From Opitutia bacterium UBA7876 (GTDB taxonomy: Bacteria; Verrucomicrobiota; Verrucomicrobiia; Opitutales; Seribacteraceae), in contig DLRY01000020.1 in NCBI GenBank assembly GCA_002500665.1, positions 31,927 to 63,561 of the forward strand: DNA of 31,635 bases. The letters are read 5' to 3'. The notes beneath the pieces are model-generated. The model made no database searches, had not been told where the DNA came from, and saw only the letters and a program-made list of their open reading frames with translations. The position numbers were made by a program, and so were the translations under genes. Numbering within the stretch: position 1 is the stretch's first letter; each line of letters begins with the position of its first letter. Shown piece after piece: positions 16,601 to 26,313 of the stretch.

Positions 16601-16627
16601 GCCGTCGGTCTTGCCCAAACCGACGGC
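16601..16627 (-). terminator. Rho-independent terminator of the DUF1737 gene
   Basis: A perfect 9-bp stem (GCCGTCGGT at 16601-16609 and ACCGACGGC at 16619-16627, with a 9-base loop) is flanked on its left by AACAAAAAAA. Read on the minus strand this is a hairpin followed by a U-run, so it ends minus-strand transcripts coming from 16987. There is no T-run on the plus-strand side, but the hairpin also sits 69 bp after the SDR stop and may slow plus-strand transcription. The 147 bases between it and the DUF1737 stop (16628-16774) hold no gene that I can support and are A/T-rich around 16660-16720. Confidence 0.8.
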
Positions 16628-16774
16628 CCTGTCGGATTATGTCCTAAAGGACTCCGATCTTGATCTTTCCTATTGAAATCCTTTTTCTCGGTAAAGAAAA
16701 AAATGATTAAATATTCTTTTTTCCAAAAGAGGGTGAAGGAAGGCGCAACGATGGCAAAAGAGGCTCCTGGACGT

Positions 16775-16987
16775 TCAATCCTTCTCTTCTTGCAAGAACA
16801 CAACCGCCTGCAGCCAATCGCCATTTTCGCAGAGCGGTCCGCCCAGGCATTGCCATCGCCCCGAGGACTGGAAGATGAAACCCTCCTGGTCCTTGTATTC
16901 CCTCTGAATGAGCTGGTTCACTTCCTCGGCAAGTTCCTTGGCAGAGGCCTTCTTTATAATCTTGTACTTTCTCTGAACAGGCATCAT
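16775..16987 (-). CDS. Small DUF1737-like protein
   Basis: This is a 70-residue protein (MMPVQRKYKIIKKASAKELA at the start). The pattern of an N-terminal strand 'RKYKII', a helix with ELAEEVNQLI, then an aromatic-rich segment (GRWQCLGGP) and a final DWLQAVV strand matches DUF1737, a family of small single-domain proteins of unknown function. Two adjacent ATGs (16987 and 16984) are possible starts; an in-frame TTG at 16990 is less likely. It is the only minus-strand gene among plus-strand neighbours and has its own strong terminator, so it is probably a monocistronic unit divergent from the MoxR operon, with 112 bp shared upstream. Confidence 0.75.
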   Translation of the reverse strand: MMPVQRKYKIIKKASAKELAEEVNQLIQREYKDQEGFIFQSSGRWQCLGGPLCENGDWLQAVVFLQEEKD

Positions 16988-17099
16988 CAATATTTGTTGG
17001 AAACCAACTTAGTGTTTCCCAACCGAACTTAAACCCAAAAAGGAAACCACCCTCCGCTATCCAAGCGAGTTTGAACCTATCCCAACAATCCACAATCAA

Positions 17100-18143
17100 A
17101 TGGCTACAACAACCAAATCACCGAGCAAGCCCAAGGAGGAATCCCTTTCCAAAGACGACGTCGAGGCCATAGACGAACTCAGGCAATCCTACGGCGACAT
17201 CAAGGCCGAGTTGAGCAAAATCATCATCGGTCAGGAGGAAGCCATCGAAAGGATGTTTCTCTGCATGCTCTCTCAGGGACACGCCCTCCTGATGGGAGTC
17301 CCGGGCGTGGCCAAGACTCTTCTGGTCAACTCAATCGCGCAGACTACCTCGTTGTCCTTCGGGCGGATTCAGTTCACCCCCGATCTCATGCCCTCCGACG
17401 TCACGGGCACGGAAATCCTGCAAAACAGCAAGGATGGAGAAGGACGCGAATTCGTTTTCATCAAGGGGCCCATCTTCGCCAACGTAATCCTCGCCGACGA
17501 AATCAACCGGACTCCCCCCAAGACTCAATCTGCCCTCCTCGAGGCGATGCAGGAAAAGAGAGTGACCGTGGCCGGGACCAATCACCAGCTTCAGGAACCC
17601 TTCTTCGTGCTCGCCACCCAAAACCCGATCGAGCAGGAGGGAACCTATCCTCTCCCCGAAGCCCAACTCGACCGTTTCATGTTCCTCATCCGAATGGATT
17701 ATCCGGATCGGGACGAGGAAATTTCCATCGCCCAACAAACCACCACCGGAACCCCACCCAAGCTCAAGAAGGTTATCTCCGGCAAAAAACTCCGGGACTT
17801 CCAGCAACTGGTCGAGCGTGTTCCCGTTCCCGATCACGTACACGAACTTGCCGTGGACCTAGTCCGCAGGACCCGGCCCAATTCCGAGGAATCACCCGCT
17901 TGGCTTAGAAAATGGGTCCAGTGGGGAGCCGGACCCCGTGCCATCCAGTATCTGGTCAAAGGGGCTAAGGCCCGTGCCGTTCTGGAAGGAAACTACATGG
18001 CCTCCATGGAGGATGTCGAGCAAGTCGCCGACTCCGTCCTCCACCACCGCATCTTGACCAACTTCCACGCCCGTTCCGAAGCCATCACCAGCACCGAGGT
18101 GGTGGCCCGCTTGATCGAGGACGCCCGCAAGGAGAAGAGATAA
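17100..18143 (+). CDS. moxR: MoxR-family AAA+ ATPase
   Basis: This is a 347-residue cytoplasmic ATPase. Walker A is GVPGVAKT (~66-73), Walker B VILADEINR (~129-137), with the sensor segment LATQNPIEQEGTYPLPEAQLDRF. The C-terminal lid carries RRTRPN and WGAGPRAIQYLVKGAKARA. MoxR proteins act as chaperone-like partners of VWA-domain proteins encoded beside them, as here. It is the first gene of a seven-gene operon; the next gene starts 4 bp after its stop. No Shine-Dalgarno precedes the ATG, and I find no convincing promoter in the 112-bp divergent spacer. Confidence 0.95.
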   Translation: MATTTKSPSKPKEESLSKDDVEAIDELRQSYGDIKAELSKIIIGQEEAIERMFLCMLSQGHALLMGVPGVAKTLLVNSIAQTTSLSFGRIQFTPDLMPSDVTGTEILQNSKDGEGREFVFIKGPIFANVILADEINRTPPKTQSALLEAMQEKRVTVAGTNHQLQEPFFVLATQNPIEQEGTYPLPEAQLDRFMFLIRMDYPDRDEEISIAQQTTTGTPPKLKKVISGKKLRDFQQLVERVPVPDHVHELAVDLVRRTRPNSEESPAWLRKWVQWGAGPRAIQYLVKGAKARAVLEGNYMASMEDVEQVADSVLHHRILTNFHARSEAITSTEVVARLIEDARKEKR

Positions 18144-18147
18144 GGCC

Positions 18148-19056
18148 ATGGCCCGGCGTAGAAAGAATTATTTTCATTACGTCGACCAAGATTCCCTCTC
18201 CCGCATTTCGGGGGAGCCTCTGCTTACGCCCTTTCCAATGGAGGGAAGCGTATCCGGGCATCACCGCAGCCCGCACAAGGGTTCCAGCGTGGAATTCGCC
18301 GAGTACCGTGAGTATACTCCGGGCGAGGATCCCAAGCGTATGGACTGGAGGGTGTTCGCCCGCTCCGACCGCTATTACCTTAAGGAGTTCGAGGCCGAGA
18401 CCAACTTGAGAAGCCACTTCGCCCTCGACTGCAGCGGATCCATGGGCTTCGGTGACCCGAAGAGCAAGCTCGAGTTCGGCAAGAGTCTCGTCAGCACCCT
18501 CTCCTACCTCTACGTCGGCCAAGGGGACGCCGTTGGACTTCATACTCTTCGTCGCAGAAAGCCCCAAGTCCTGCCGGCCAAAAGAAACCCATCCCAGATT
18601 CAAGAGTTCCTCGAGGTACTCGGGCCGGTCAAGCCCAAGGGAGACACCTTTCTCGCCCCTGCCCTTCACGAGATTGCGGAGACGGTCCGCATGCGGGCCA
18701 TGATCTTCGTCGTATCGGACATGCTGGACGAGCCTTCGGAAATCCTCGACGCGGTCCTTCACCTGCGCGACCGCAAGCACGAGGTCGTCCTCTTTCACCT
18801 TTTCGACCGGCAGGAACTGGAGTTCGACTTCGACCGACCGACCCGCTTCGTGGACCTTGAGGGAGGAGGGTCGCTTATTACCGAGCCGACCGTCATCCGA
18901 GAGGAATACCTCGCCCGCCTTGACGAGCACGTCCAGGAACTTAGGAAGGGCTGTCTGGAGTCCCAGGCCCGTTACCACGTCGTTCGGACGGACAAGCCAC
19001 TGGTCGATGCAATAGACCAATTCTCCGCCGGACGGATAGGCGGCAAGGCAGCATGA
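18148..19056 (+). CDS. DUF58 domain protein
   Basis: This is a 302-residue soluble protein with the DUF58 signature VEFAEYREYTPGEDPKRMDWRVFAR-type segment (residues ~48-73) followed by a VWA-like fold. The MIDAS-type motif is DCSGS (94-98), in the family position. In MoxR operons DUF58 proteins are the usual direct partner of the ATPase. AAGGAG lies ahead of the ATG, one of the better ribosome sites in the window. The stop overlaps the next start by 4 bp. No transmembrane segment is evident, unlike some longer family members. Confidence 0.93.
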   Translation: MARRRKNYFHYVDQDSLSRISGEPLLTPFPMEGSVSGHHRSPHKGSSVEFAEYREYTPGEDPKRMDWRVFARSDRYYLKEFEAETNLRSHFALDCSGSMGFGDPKSKLEFGKSLVSTLSYLYVGQGDAVGLHTLRRRKPQVLPAKRNPSQIQEFLEVLGPVKPKGDTFLAPALHEIAETVRMRAMIFVVSDMLDEPSEILDAVLHLRDRKHEVVLFHLFDRQELEFDFDRPTRFVDLEGGGSLITEPTVIREEYLARLDEHVQELRKGCLESQARYHVVRTDKPLVDAIDQFSAGRIGGKAA

Positions 19057-21023
19057 CCTTTCTCCAACCACTGGCCCTCTTCGGGCTGTTGCTTGCCCTT
19101 GCTCCCATCATCATTCACCTGCTGAACCTTCTCCGGCACCGCACCCAGGCTTGGGCCGCGACCCGCTTTCTTCTCCAGGCCAGAAAAAGTTCCTCCCGCG
19201 TCTCCAAGCTAAAGAGATGGCTCACCCTGCTTTTCCGGGTTCTCGCCCTCGGTGCTCTCGCCTTCATGCTCTCAAGGCCGATGACGGGTGGAGATTCCCT
19301 CTTTTCCCTCTCCAAGGGAAGCCCTGAGGCGCTGATCCTTGTATTGGATCGCTCGGCCAGCATGGAGACCAGGACGGAAACGGATCCACGCACCAAGCGC
19401 GAAATCGCCCTGGAAGCTTTCCAGTCCTTCGCCAAGCCTTGGCCCGAGAGCCGTCTGGTAGTCATCGACAGCGCCCTTAGGGAACCGTTCTTCATTGATG
19501 ATGCGGCTTCGGTCAAGGATCCTTCCCTGTCCCGCTACTTCGGACCCACCGATACCGCGGCGGATTTGCCTGGGACCCTGATCAAGGCCATCGAGTGGCT
19601 CAACGATACCGGCGTCGGGACGGCTGAGATTCTGCTCGCATCCGACATGCAGGCCAGCAACTGGGAACTCGACGGCAACTCCGACGCCTTCGTCAGGATC
19701 AACCGTGAACTCAAGGAGAAGGAGGATTTCTGGAAGCTCACCCTCCTTCAGCTTGACGATACCCCTCCTTACAACCTCAACCTCGCCTTCGAGCAAGTCA
19801 ACCGCAAGCCCAAGAGCGTTGAACCCGTCCTCAATCTCTCGTGGAAGGGAACCGGTAGCGAGCGGGTTCTTTTTTCCACGAACACCAATGGGAAACCGGG
19901 CAACCTGGAGGTCGATCTTTCCTCCCAGAGCACCCTCTGGCGCCCCTCCTTCCAACTCGAGGACGAACCCGACGAAGGCTGGATTTCAATCCTTTCTCCG
20001 GATGACTTCTGTCTCTCCGACAACGTCGGTTACCTCATCTACGGGGCTACCGAACCCCCCAAGGTCGCAGTCCGTTCGCAGAACCCGAGGGTCAGTCTCA
20101 TCCTCCGCTCTGCCTCCCAGACCGAGGACGGCGACCTGGCCGATTCCCTTCCCGCCGGTTCCCTCGACCTGAAGGACTTGGGCATACGGCGAATTCTCGC
20201 CCACCAGGGAAAATTCGATGCCGAGGACGACGCAACCCTACAGCGCTTCGTCAACTCCGGCGGCACCCTCGTCCTCTTCCCTCCCGATTCACCCGACTCG
20301 TCCGGTTTCTCATTCCTTTCCTGGGAAGCACGCGAGGAAAAGAAGGACGATAACTTCTTCTACGTCAACGCCTGGAGAAAGGACTCCGGCCTGCTTGCCA
20401 ATTCCTCGGACGGCAACCGTCTTCCTCTCGACAAACTCGACATCAGGATCAGGCGAGTACCCATCCAGGGCGAACCCATCGCCTACTATTCCGACGGCAA
20501 ACCCTTCCTCACCAGCCTGACCATGGGCAAGGGCGTTATCTATTCCTTCTCCACCCTTCCCCTTGACGACTGGTCGGGCTTGTCCAACGGTTACGTTCTC
20601 GTTCCCGCCCTCCAGAGGCTGATCGAGGAATCATCCTCCTCCAATACCTTCATCCAGTCCTGGGCCTGTGGAGGCAAGGAAACCCGGGACGCAATCCTAA
20701 CCGATTTCGAGTCCATGACGGGTGGCAAGGATCCTTCTCTCGAGGCTGGTGTCTACCGCGTGGAAGGACGCCTCACCGCCGTCAACCGGCCCCGCGAGGA
20801 GAACGAGGCCCAGTTTCTCAAGGCCGGCATGATCGGCGGAAAACTGCCCGGGATCACTCCACGGATCATGGACGGGGAAAACGTCTCCGAATCAACCGAC
20901 CGGACCGAAGTGTGGTCCTTCTTTCTCATCCTCTGCCTTGTCCTGCTCCTGGGCGAAGCCTTTCTGGGCCAACCCGCCCTCGCCTCCAAACCCGACGCCC
21001 AAGCCACTTCGACCAATGCTTGA
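19053..21023 (+). CDS. BatA/VWA-type membrane protein
   Basis: The product has 656 residues. The N-terminus is the BatA 'aerotolerance' type (MTFLQPLALFGLLLALAPII, then a basic loop and a second helix ~55-75). A VWA domain follows with MIDAS DRSAS (99-103). The middle (~340-540) resembles the glutamine-amidotransferase-like domain often fused in these proteins (VNSGGTLVLFPPDSPDSSG and TMGKGVIYSFSTLPLDDWSG). A final membrane helix (~625-645) closes the protein. The bulk is therefore likely periplasmic or at least membrane-tethered. It overlaps the upstream gene by 4 bp and the downstream one by 8 bp. Confidence 0.9.
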   Translation: MTFLQPLALFGLLLALAPIIIHLLNLLRHRTQAWAATRFLLQARKSSSRVSKLKRWLTLLFRVLALGALAFMLSRPMTGGDSLFSLSKGSPEALILVLDRSASMETRTETDPRTKREIALEAFQSFAKPWPESRLVVIDSALREPFFIDDAASVKDPSLSRYFGPTDTAADLPGTLIKAIEWLNDTGVGTAEILLASDMQASNWELDGNSDAFVRINRELKEKEDFWKLTLLQLDDTPPYNLNLAFEQVNRKPKSVEPVLNLSWKGTGSERVLFSTNTNGKPGNLEVDLSSQSTLWRPSFQLEDEPDEGWISILSPDDFCLSDNVGYLIYGATEPPKVAVRSQNPRVSLILRSASQTEDGDLADSLPAGSLDLKDLGIRRILAHQGKFDAEDDATLQRFVNSGGTLVLFPPDSPDSSGFSFLSWEAREEKKDDNFFYVNAWRKDSGLLANSSDGNRLPLDKLDIRIRRVPIQGEPIAYYSDGKPFLTSLTMGKGVIYSFSTLPLDDWSGLSNGYVLVPALQRLIEESSSSNTFIQSWACGGKETRDAILTDFESMTGGKDPSLEAGVYRVEGRLTAVNRPREENEAQFLKAGMIGGKLPGITPRIMDGENVSESTDRTEVWSFFLILCLVLLLGEAFLGQPALASKPDAQATSTNA

Positions 21024-23199
21024 GTTATTGGACTGGCGACTGACCTGGGACTTGGCCGACGCGGTCATTGCCCTGGCGGTTCTCGGGTTGAGCGTGTATC
21101 TCTCCCGCAAGACTTGGCTGCGCTCGGGGAAAAAGAACAGTGTGCTCGCTCTCGAATGCCTCCGTTTCCTGACCGTGTTCATGATCCTGGCCACCCTCCT
21201 CAACCCCGAGCAACTCGAGCAACTCGACAAGAAGGGTGAACCCGAGATCGTTTGCCTACTGGACGTATCGGGCAGCATGAGCACCCTCGACGTCATCGAC
21301 TCCAACGGTTCGGTGGAATCACGAATCGACTGGGCGAGGAAATCCCTCGATTCGGACTGGAAAAGAAAACTCGAGCAAAACTCGACCCTAACGGTCCGCA
21401 ATTTCTCCTCTCAGAGCGGGACTCAGGCCACCAATCTTTCCATGGCCCTCGGCGACACCCTGGAAGGAACGGGCAACCTCAAGGCCGTCCTCTTCCTCTC
21501 CGACGGCGATTCCAACGACGGTCCTTCCATCCTCTCGCTTGCGGGCAAGTGCCGCTCATCCGGGGTCCCCGTCTACAGCATCCGGGTTGGTTCCCCCAAG
21601 CCCTTGCCCGACCTCGCCCTCGAGGATGCCTTTGCTCCCTCCTTCGCCCTCCAGGAGGAAAAGATAACCATCAACTACAGGATCAGCAACGCCTTCGATA
21701 CCCGGCAGAAGAGCTCCCTCAAGCTCTTGGCCAACGAACAGGTGGTCTCCCAAAAGCCCGTCCTTCTTCCCGCCTCGGAGGAAATCGCCGGCAGCATCGC
21801 CTGGCTTCCACCCGGCGAGGGCGACTACGACCTCAAGCTGACCCTTGACCGGGTCCCTGGCGAAAGCCTGCCCGGAAACAACGAGAGGATCCTCACCACG
21901 AGGGTCGAGAACAAGATCATCAAGGCCCTCCTCGTCGATTCCTTTCCGCGCTGGGAATACCGCTTTCTCAGAAATGCCCTCGAGCGCGATCCCGGAGTGG
22001 ACATGAAGTGCGTGCTTTTTCATCCTGGAATGGCACCGGGCGAAGGGAAGGGATACCTGCCCGGTTTTCCTCAGAGCAAGGACGACTTGGCCTCCTTCGA
22101 CGTCGTATTCCTCGGGGACGTCGGGTTGGGCGAGAACGAGCTCAACGAGGAACAATGCGAAAACCTCGCCAACCTCATCCGCCTGCAGGCTTCCGGCCTG
22201 GTCTTTCTTCCCGGCCGGCGCGGACGCCAACTCACGCTCTCCGACTCACCGGTCGAGGAACTTCTCCCCGTCGTCTACGACCCCAAAAAGCCTACCGGAC
22301 TGGGCACCTCCAACCCCTCCGGCCTGCAGTTGACGGCCCGGGGCAAAGACCACTGGTTGACCAACCTGAGGGGAGCGGGCGAACCCGACCGGCAGTTCTG
22401 GGAAAGGCTTCCCGGCTTTCATTGGTCCGCCATCGTGAGGAAAAGCCGGCCCGGCTCGGAGGTACTGGCCGTTCATTCCAATTTCCGCAACGACTGGGGC
22501 CGCATGCCCACCTTGGCCATCCGCTATGCCGGGGCCGGCAAGACGCTCTACCTGGGAAGCGATGCGGCCTGGAGATGGAGAAGGGGCGTTGAGGACAAGT
22601 ACCACTATCGGTTCTGGAGCCAGGTGGTGCGCTGGATGGCCCACGGACGCTACCTGGCCGAAAAGGAGGGCATCCGCGTGATTCCCGATCCGGAGCGGCC
22701 GAAAGCCGGGGAAAAGGTATTCGTACGCGCCATCGTCCTCGATCAGGCTGGTTTTCCCCTTGAGGAAGGTGAAGTCAGGGGACTGATCGCCCACCCCGGC
22801 GGACAGACGGAAAACCTCCTCTTCAACCCCGCCGAGGAGGGGCCCGGGGTCTACCTCGCCTCCTTCAAGGCCAGGGAAGCGGGTCCGCTCGAGATGAAAG
22901 TCACGGCCGAACCCGCGGAAAGGGAACTGAGCCTCACCCTATCGGTCGAGAAACCCACCCGGGAAAAGCTCGGTAAACCCGTCGTGTCCCGGGATCTCGG
23001 ACAGCTCTCCGAGTTGACCGGGGGTGAATCCGAAAACTACCTCGATTACGAAAAAGTCGTACAATCTCTCTCCTTCCTTCCCGACCCCAAGCCGATCACC
23101 CGGATTCACCGCCTGCGCACGGACACCGCATGGGGCCTTTTTCTCTTCGGATTGCTTGCAATTTACTGGACCGGACGCAAACTCGTTGGAATGATCTGA
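21016..23199 (+). CDS. VWA-domain membrane protein with amidotransferase-like domain
   Basis: The product has 727 residues. Two membrane helices at the N-terminus (~14-32 and ~50-63) are followed by a VWA domain whose MIDAS is DVSGS (83-87). Beyond it are a beta-rich stretch (~200-300), a class-I-amidotransferase-like segment starting LLVDSFPRWEYRFLRNALER (~307 on), a second beta domain and a C-terminal membrane helix (WGLFLFGLLAIYW). No catalytic Cys-His-Glu triad is apparent, so the amidotransferase fold is probably structural. The start ATG at 21016 overlaps the previous gene by 8 bp; the frame is open upstream but inside that gene. Confidence 0.88.
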   Translation: MLELLDWRLTWDLADAVIALAVLGLSVYLSRKTWLRSGKKNSVLALECLRFLTVFMILATLLNPEQLEQLDKKGEPEIVCLLDVSGSMSTLDVIDSNGSVESRIDWARKSLDSDWKRKLEQNSTLTVRNFSSQSGTQATNLSMALGDTLEGTGNLKAVLFLSDGDSNDGPSILSLAGKCRSSGVPVYSIRVGSPKPLPDLALEDAFAPSFALQEEKITINYRISNAFDTRQKSSLKLLANEQVVSQKPVLLPASEEIAGSIAWLPPGEGDYDLKLTLDRVPGESLPGNNERILTTRVENKIIKALLVDSFPRWEYRFLRNALERDPGVDMKCVLFHPGMAPGEGKGYLPGFPQSKDDLASFDVVFLGDVGLGENELNEEQCENLANLIRLQASGLVFLPGRRGRQLTLSDSPVEELLPVVYDPKKPTGLGTSNPSGLQLTARGKDHWLTNLRGAGEPDRQFWERLPGFHWSAIVRKSRPGSEVLAVHSNFRNDWGRMPTLAIRYAGAGKTLYLGSDAAWRWRRGVEDKYHYRFWSQVVRWMAHGRYLAEKEGIRVIPDPERPKAGEKVFVRAIVLDQAGFPLEEGEVRGLIAHPGGQTENLLFNPAEEGPGVYLASFKAREAGPLEMKVTAEPAERELSLTLSVEKPTREKLGKPVVSRDLGQLSELTGGESENYLDYEKVVQSLSFLPDPKPITRIHRLRTDTAWGLFLFGLLAIYWTGRKLVGMI

Positions 23200-23235
23200 G
23201 GACGGAAATCCGATGGAAGAAACCAAAAGCGAAAG

Positions 23236-26200
23236 ATGAACCAGAACAAGGAACCATTGCCGCCCGCACTGGAGGATGCCCTTGCATCCCTTACCCTCCT
23301 GTCCCGAAAGATTTTCTCCCTCAAGTTCGGCTCTTTCCTCCTGCTTTCCCTCTCCCTCTCCTGGTTGGCCCTCTTTATCTCCGACCGGGTATGGGATACC
23401 CCGGACTGGGCCCGTATCGCCCTCACCTGCTCGGGTTGGGCGGCCGCCCTCGCCTTCGCCTGTATGATCCACCTCCTTGCCTTCCGTCGCTCGGAATCCA
23501 TCAAGTGGCTTGCCTGGCAGGTCAGGCACCGCTTCGGAGGACCTGGAGACCGTTTCCTCGGCGTCATCGAGTTGGCCCGCAAGCGCGACCAAGCCGAGCC
23601 AAGCTATTCCGCCTCCCTCTACGCCGCCGCCCTCAAAAGGGTGGAGACGGAAATTTCCAGGCTTCCCCTCGAGGACACCTTCGACCGAACTACGACCAAC
23701 CGTGCCGTTTTCGGAGCAGTGGCCGCCGCCCTCATGGTCCTCGGTTGCTTTCTCTCCTTTCCCGGTCTCGCCGGCAACGCCTCCCTCCGCTGGGCCCTTC
23801 CCTGGGCCGGTCCCGAGAGGCAGACCCTGACCACCTTCACCTCCGTTCCGTCCCAATTCTTCGTTGCGAGGGGTGAACCCAGCGTGCTTCGGCTCGCCCT
23901 TGCGGAGGATTCCCAGTCCACCCCACGCTCCATTTTCCTCAGTGGCCCTGGAGACCTTGCCCTTCAAGCCCGCGAAAACGGGAGAGTGTACGAGTTTCTC
24001 ATCCCCGGCCAGCAAAAGGCCAAGCTCCTTGCCCTCAAGGCGGGAGACTACCGGGCCGCCATCGATTTGGTGCCCATGGACAGGCCCGTGGTCACCGAGT
24101 GCGAAGGACTCGTTTCTTACCCCGCCTACCTTAAACTCCCCGAATTCACCTCTGGCCCGATGGTCCGCTCCATTGATTTCCCCCTTGGTTCGAAGGTCAT
24201 CCTCCGGGGATCCGTCGACCGGTCCATCACCATGATGACGGCCGCAACCCCCGACCGGTCCCATCCTGCCGAAATCGACGGTGATTCCTTCGTCATCAAC
24301 TTCGGCCGACTTCAGGAGGAAGAGCTTGCCCAGCTTCATTTCGTGGACCGGTTCGGGCTCAAGCCCAAGCTCAGGCATGCCATCCGCCTCAATGCCAGGG
24401 AGGACGAACCCCCGCAGGTCGACTTCCGGGAAGTCCCTCCAGAGTCCTCCATTCTCCTGCTTGAGACCATTACCCTGAGGATCTCCTCCAATGATGATTT
24501 CGGCCTTTCCTCCACCAAGCTGAGGATGAAGGCCATTCGCGGGGGCGACGTCATCATCGACACCACGCTCTACGATCAGCCCGAAGCCAACTCCTCCGTC
24601 CTCCAGTCCGGTTTCACCTTTCCCTTCGACCCGCGCTTCTTCACCCTTCAGGACGGCGACGTAGCCGAATTCACGGCCCTCGCGTCCGACCGCATGCCTG
24701 ATCGCAAACCAGTGCAGTCGCGGGCGGTCAGGTTCTTCATCGTCGGTCCCGAGAAGCATGCCGAGATCATCCGCGACCGGATGGAAGCCATCATGTCCCG
24801 GACTTCGGAAATCGCCCGGGAACAGGAGAGCCTCCTCATGGAGACCATCGAGCTCCAGGAGGAAGTTGAGGCATCCGAGGAATCCATCGACTCCAAGACG
24901 GAAAGAAAGCTCTCCAAGCTGGCCGATATGCAACGGGCCAACTCCCGCGACCTCAAGGCCAACGCCGAGGAAGGCATGGAAGTCCTCGAGGAAGCGGCAA
25001 GGAACCCTCTTTTCGACCAGGACGCGCTCAAGGATTTCGGTGAAACGCTCGAGAAGATGGAAAGCGTGGCCTCCAACCAGATGAGCCCCGCCAGCTCGAA
25101 GATGCAGGAAGCCCAGTCGTCCCCACCCTCCGCCGCCTCCGAGTCCCTGGCCGAGGCCGAGCAACTTGAACGGGAGGCCCTCGAGCAACTGCAGGAGATC
25201 CTCTCCGACAGTTCCGAGCAACTCGACCGACTGGAGGCCCTGACCTTGGCCCAGCGCCTGCGGAAGGTGGAGAAGACGGAAAACCTTCTGTCCAGAAACG
25301 TCCTTACTCTCCTCCCCAAGTCCATCGGGGAAAGGGCCGAACAACTGGCCGAATCGATTTTCTCGGAGAAGGAAAGAATAGAGACCGTTCAGCTCGAGAC
25401 CCACCTCGAAGCGATTGAGGTAAAGAAGGAGATCAGCCGCTTCCATGAGAGGACGGGCAAGCCCGCCTACGGAGAGGTAAGCGAGTTGATGGATGAGGAA
25501 AAGGCCGAGGAGGGGCTTTTCGAGGTCTCCAGGAAGATCGACCGTAACGTCGGCTTCGAGGCTCTCGACGAACTCGAGCTATGGGAGGCCAACTTCAAGA
25601 AGTGGGCCGATATGCTCGAAGAGGCGAATTCCGAGGAGAGCGGAAGCGGACAGGGTCAGGGACAGGGCGAAGGCAAGGACATCACCGAGCAGATCATGGC
25701 CCTTCTCAGAATCAGAGACTCCCAGGGAGACATCATTCAGAAGACCAAAGTCGTCCACAGCGGAAATTTTCTCGCCCAGCGCGAGAAATGGACCGAAACC
25801 CTCGCGGACCAGCAACAGGAGCTCATGCTTGACCTTACGGACGTCCAGATCGAGCTGGCCGAGGAGAGTCTCAATCCCCTCTTCGACGACGCCCATACCG
25901 CCATGTACGGGTCGGCCGCCGGGCTCGAGAATGGAGACTCCGGAGACGAGACGGTGAGCGCCCAGACGGAGTCCAAGGAAATCGTGACCGACCTCATCAA
26001 CATCCTGCTCGAGTCCGCCGGCTCCCAGCAGCAGAGCGGACAGGGACAGAGCATGACAGGCATGCAGCTCCTCATGCAGCAGATGGGCCAGCAGCCCGGG
26101 CAGTCCCAGGCCGCGGGCATGACCCCCGGCGAATCGGGCCAGGGATCGACACAGGGAGGAACCACCGACAAAGCTCCCGGCGACCTGACCGGAAACAACC

Positions 26201-26313
26201 TTGACCTGGAGGGTGACCGTCGCAACTCCAAGCGGACGGGAGGGGCTTCCCAGTCTCCGCCCCCGGAATTCAAGAAAGTCATGGAAAGCTATTTTCGCAG
26301 CATCGAGGAATGA
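23236..26313 (+). CDS. Large membrane protein with coiled-coil and Gln/Gly-rich tail (DUF4175-like)
   Basis: The product has 1025 residues. Three membrane helices (~28-52, ~60-80, ~157-177) are followed by a beta-rich extracytoplasmic region (~190-505), then a long charged helical/coiled-coil region (~510-800, rich in E, K, L and Q) and a low-complexity tail with GSGQGQGQGEGK and QQQSGQGQSM (~800-990). The layout resembles DUF4175-type proteins and the big structural member seen in similar MoxR-VWA operons; sequence family is not certain. No enzyme motif is visible. A 36-bp gap separates it from the previous gene, and it overlaps the next by 4 bp. Confidence 0.83.
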   Translation: MNQNKEPLPPALEDALASLTLLSRKIFSLKFGSFLLLSLSLSWLALFISDRVWDTPDWARIALTCSGWAAALAFACMIHLLAFRRSESIKWLAWQVRHRFGGPGDRFLGVIELARKRDQAEPSYSASLYAAALKRVETEISRLPLEDTFDRTTTNRAVFGAVAAALMVLGCFLSFPGLAGNASLRWALPWAGPERQTLTTFTSVPSQFFVARGEPSVLRLALAEDSQSTPRSIFLSGPGDLALQARENGRVYEFLIPGQQKAKLLALKAGDYRAAIDLVPMDRPVVTECEGLVSYPAYLKLPEFTSGPMVRSIDFPLGSKVILRGSVDRSITMMTAATPDRSHPAEIDGDSFVINFGRLQEEELAQLHFVDRFGLKPKLRHAIRLNAREDEPPQVDFREVPPESSILLLETITLRISSNDDFGLSSTKLRMKAIRGGDVIIDTTLYDQPEANSSVLQSGFTFPFDPRFFTLQDGDVAEFTALASDRMPDRKPVQSRAVRFFIVGPEKHAEIIRDRMEAIMSRTSEIAREQESLLMETIELQEEVEASEESIDSKTERKLSKLADMQRANSRDLKANAEEGMEVLEEAARNPLFDQDALKDFGETLEKMESVASNQMSPASSKMQEAQSSPPSAASESLAEAEQLEREALEQLQEILSDSSEQLDRLEALTLAQRLRKVEKTENLLSRNVLTLLPKSIGERAEQLAESIFSEKERIETVQLETHLEAIEVKKEISRFHERTGKPAYGEVSELMDEEKAEEGLFEVSRKIDRNVGFEALDELELWEANFKKWADMLEEANSEESGSGQGQGQGEGKDITEQIMALLRIRDSQGDIIQKTKVVHSGNFLAQREKWTETLADQQQELMLDLTDVQIELAEESLNPLFDDAHTAMYGSAAGLENGDSGDETVSAQTESKEIVTDLINILLESAGSQQQSGQGQSMTGMQLLMQQMGQQPGQSQAAGMTPGESGQGSTQGGTTDKAPGDLTGNNLDLEGDRRNSKRTGGASQSPPPEFKKVMESYFRSIEE

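Noticed and set aside
16585..16824. 79-codon minus-strand frame across the terminator
   Set aside because: It runs through the perfect terminator hairpin and overlaps the DUF1737 gene out of frame; basic, Phe-rich translation with no match.
22939..25446. 835-codon open frame on the minus strand
   Set aside because: It lies antisense to the VWA gene and the coiled-coil membrane protein gene, is rich in Gly/Glu/Leu as expected for the reverse frame of GC-rich coding DNA, and shows no domain or start signal.
25640..26170. Gln/Gly-rich repeats possibly marking a repeat array or CRISPR
   Set aside because: Short GQGQ-type codon repeats inside a continuous reading frame; no direct repeats with unique spacers.
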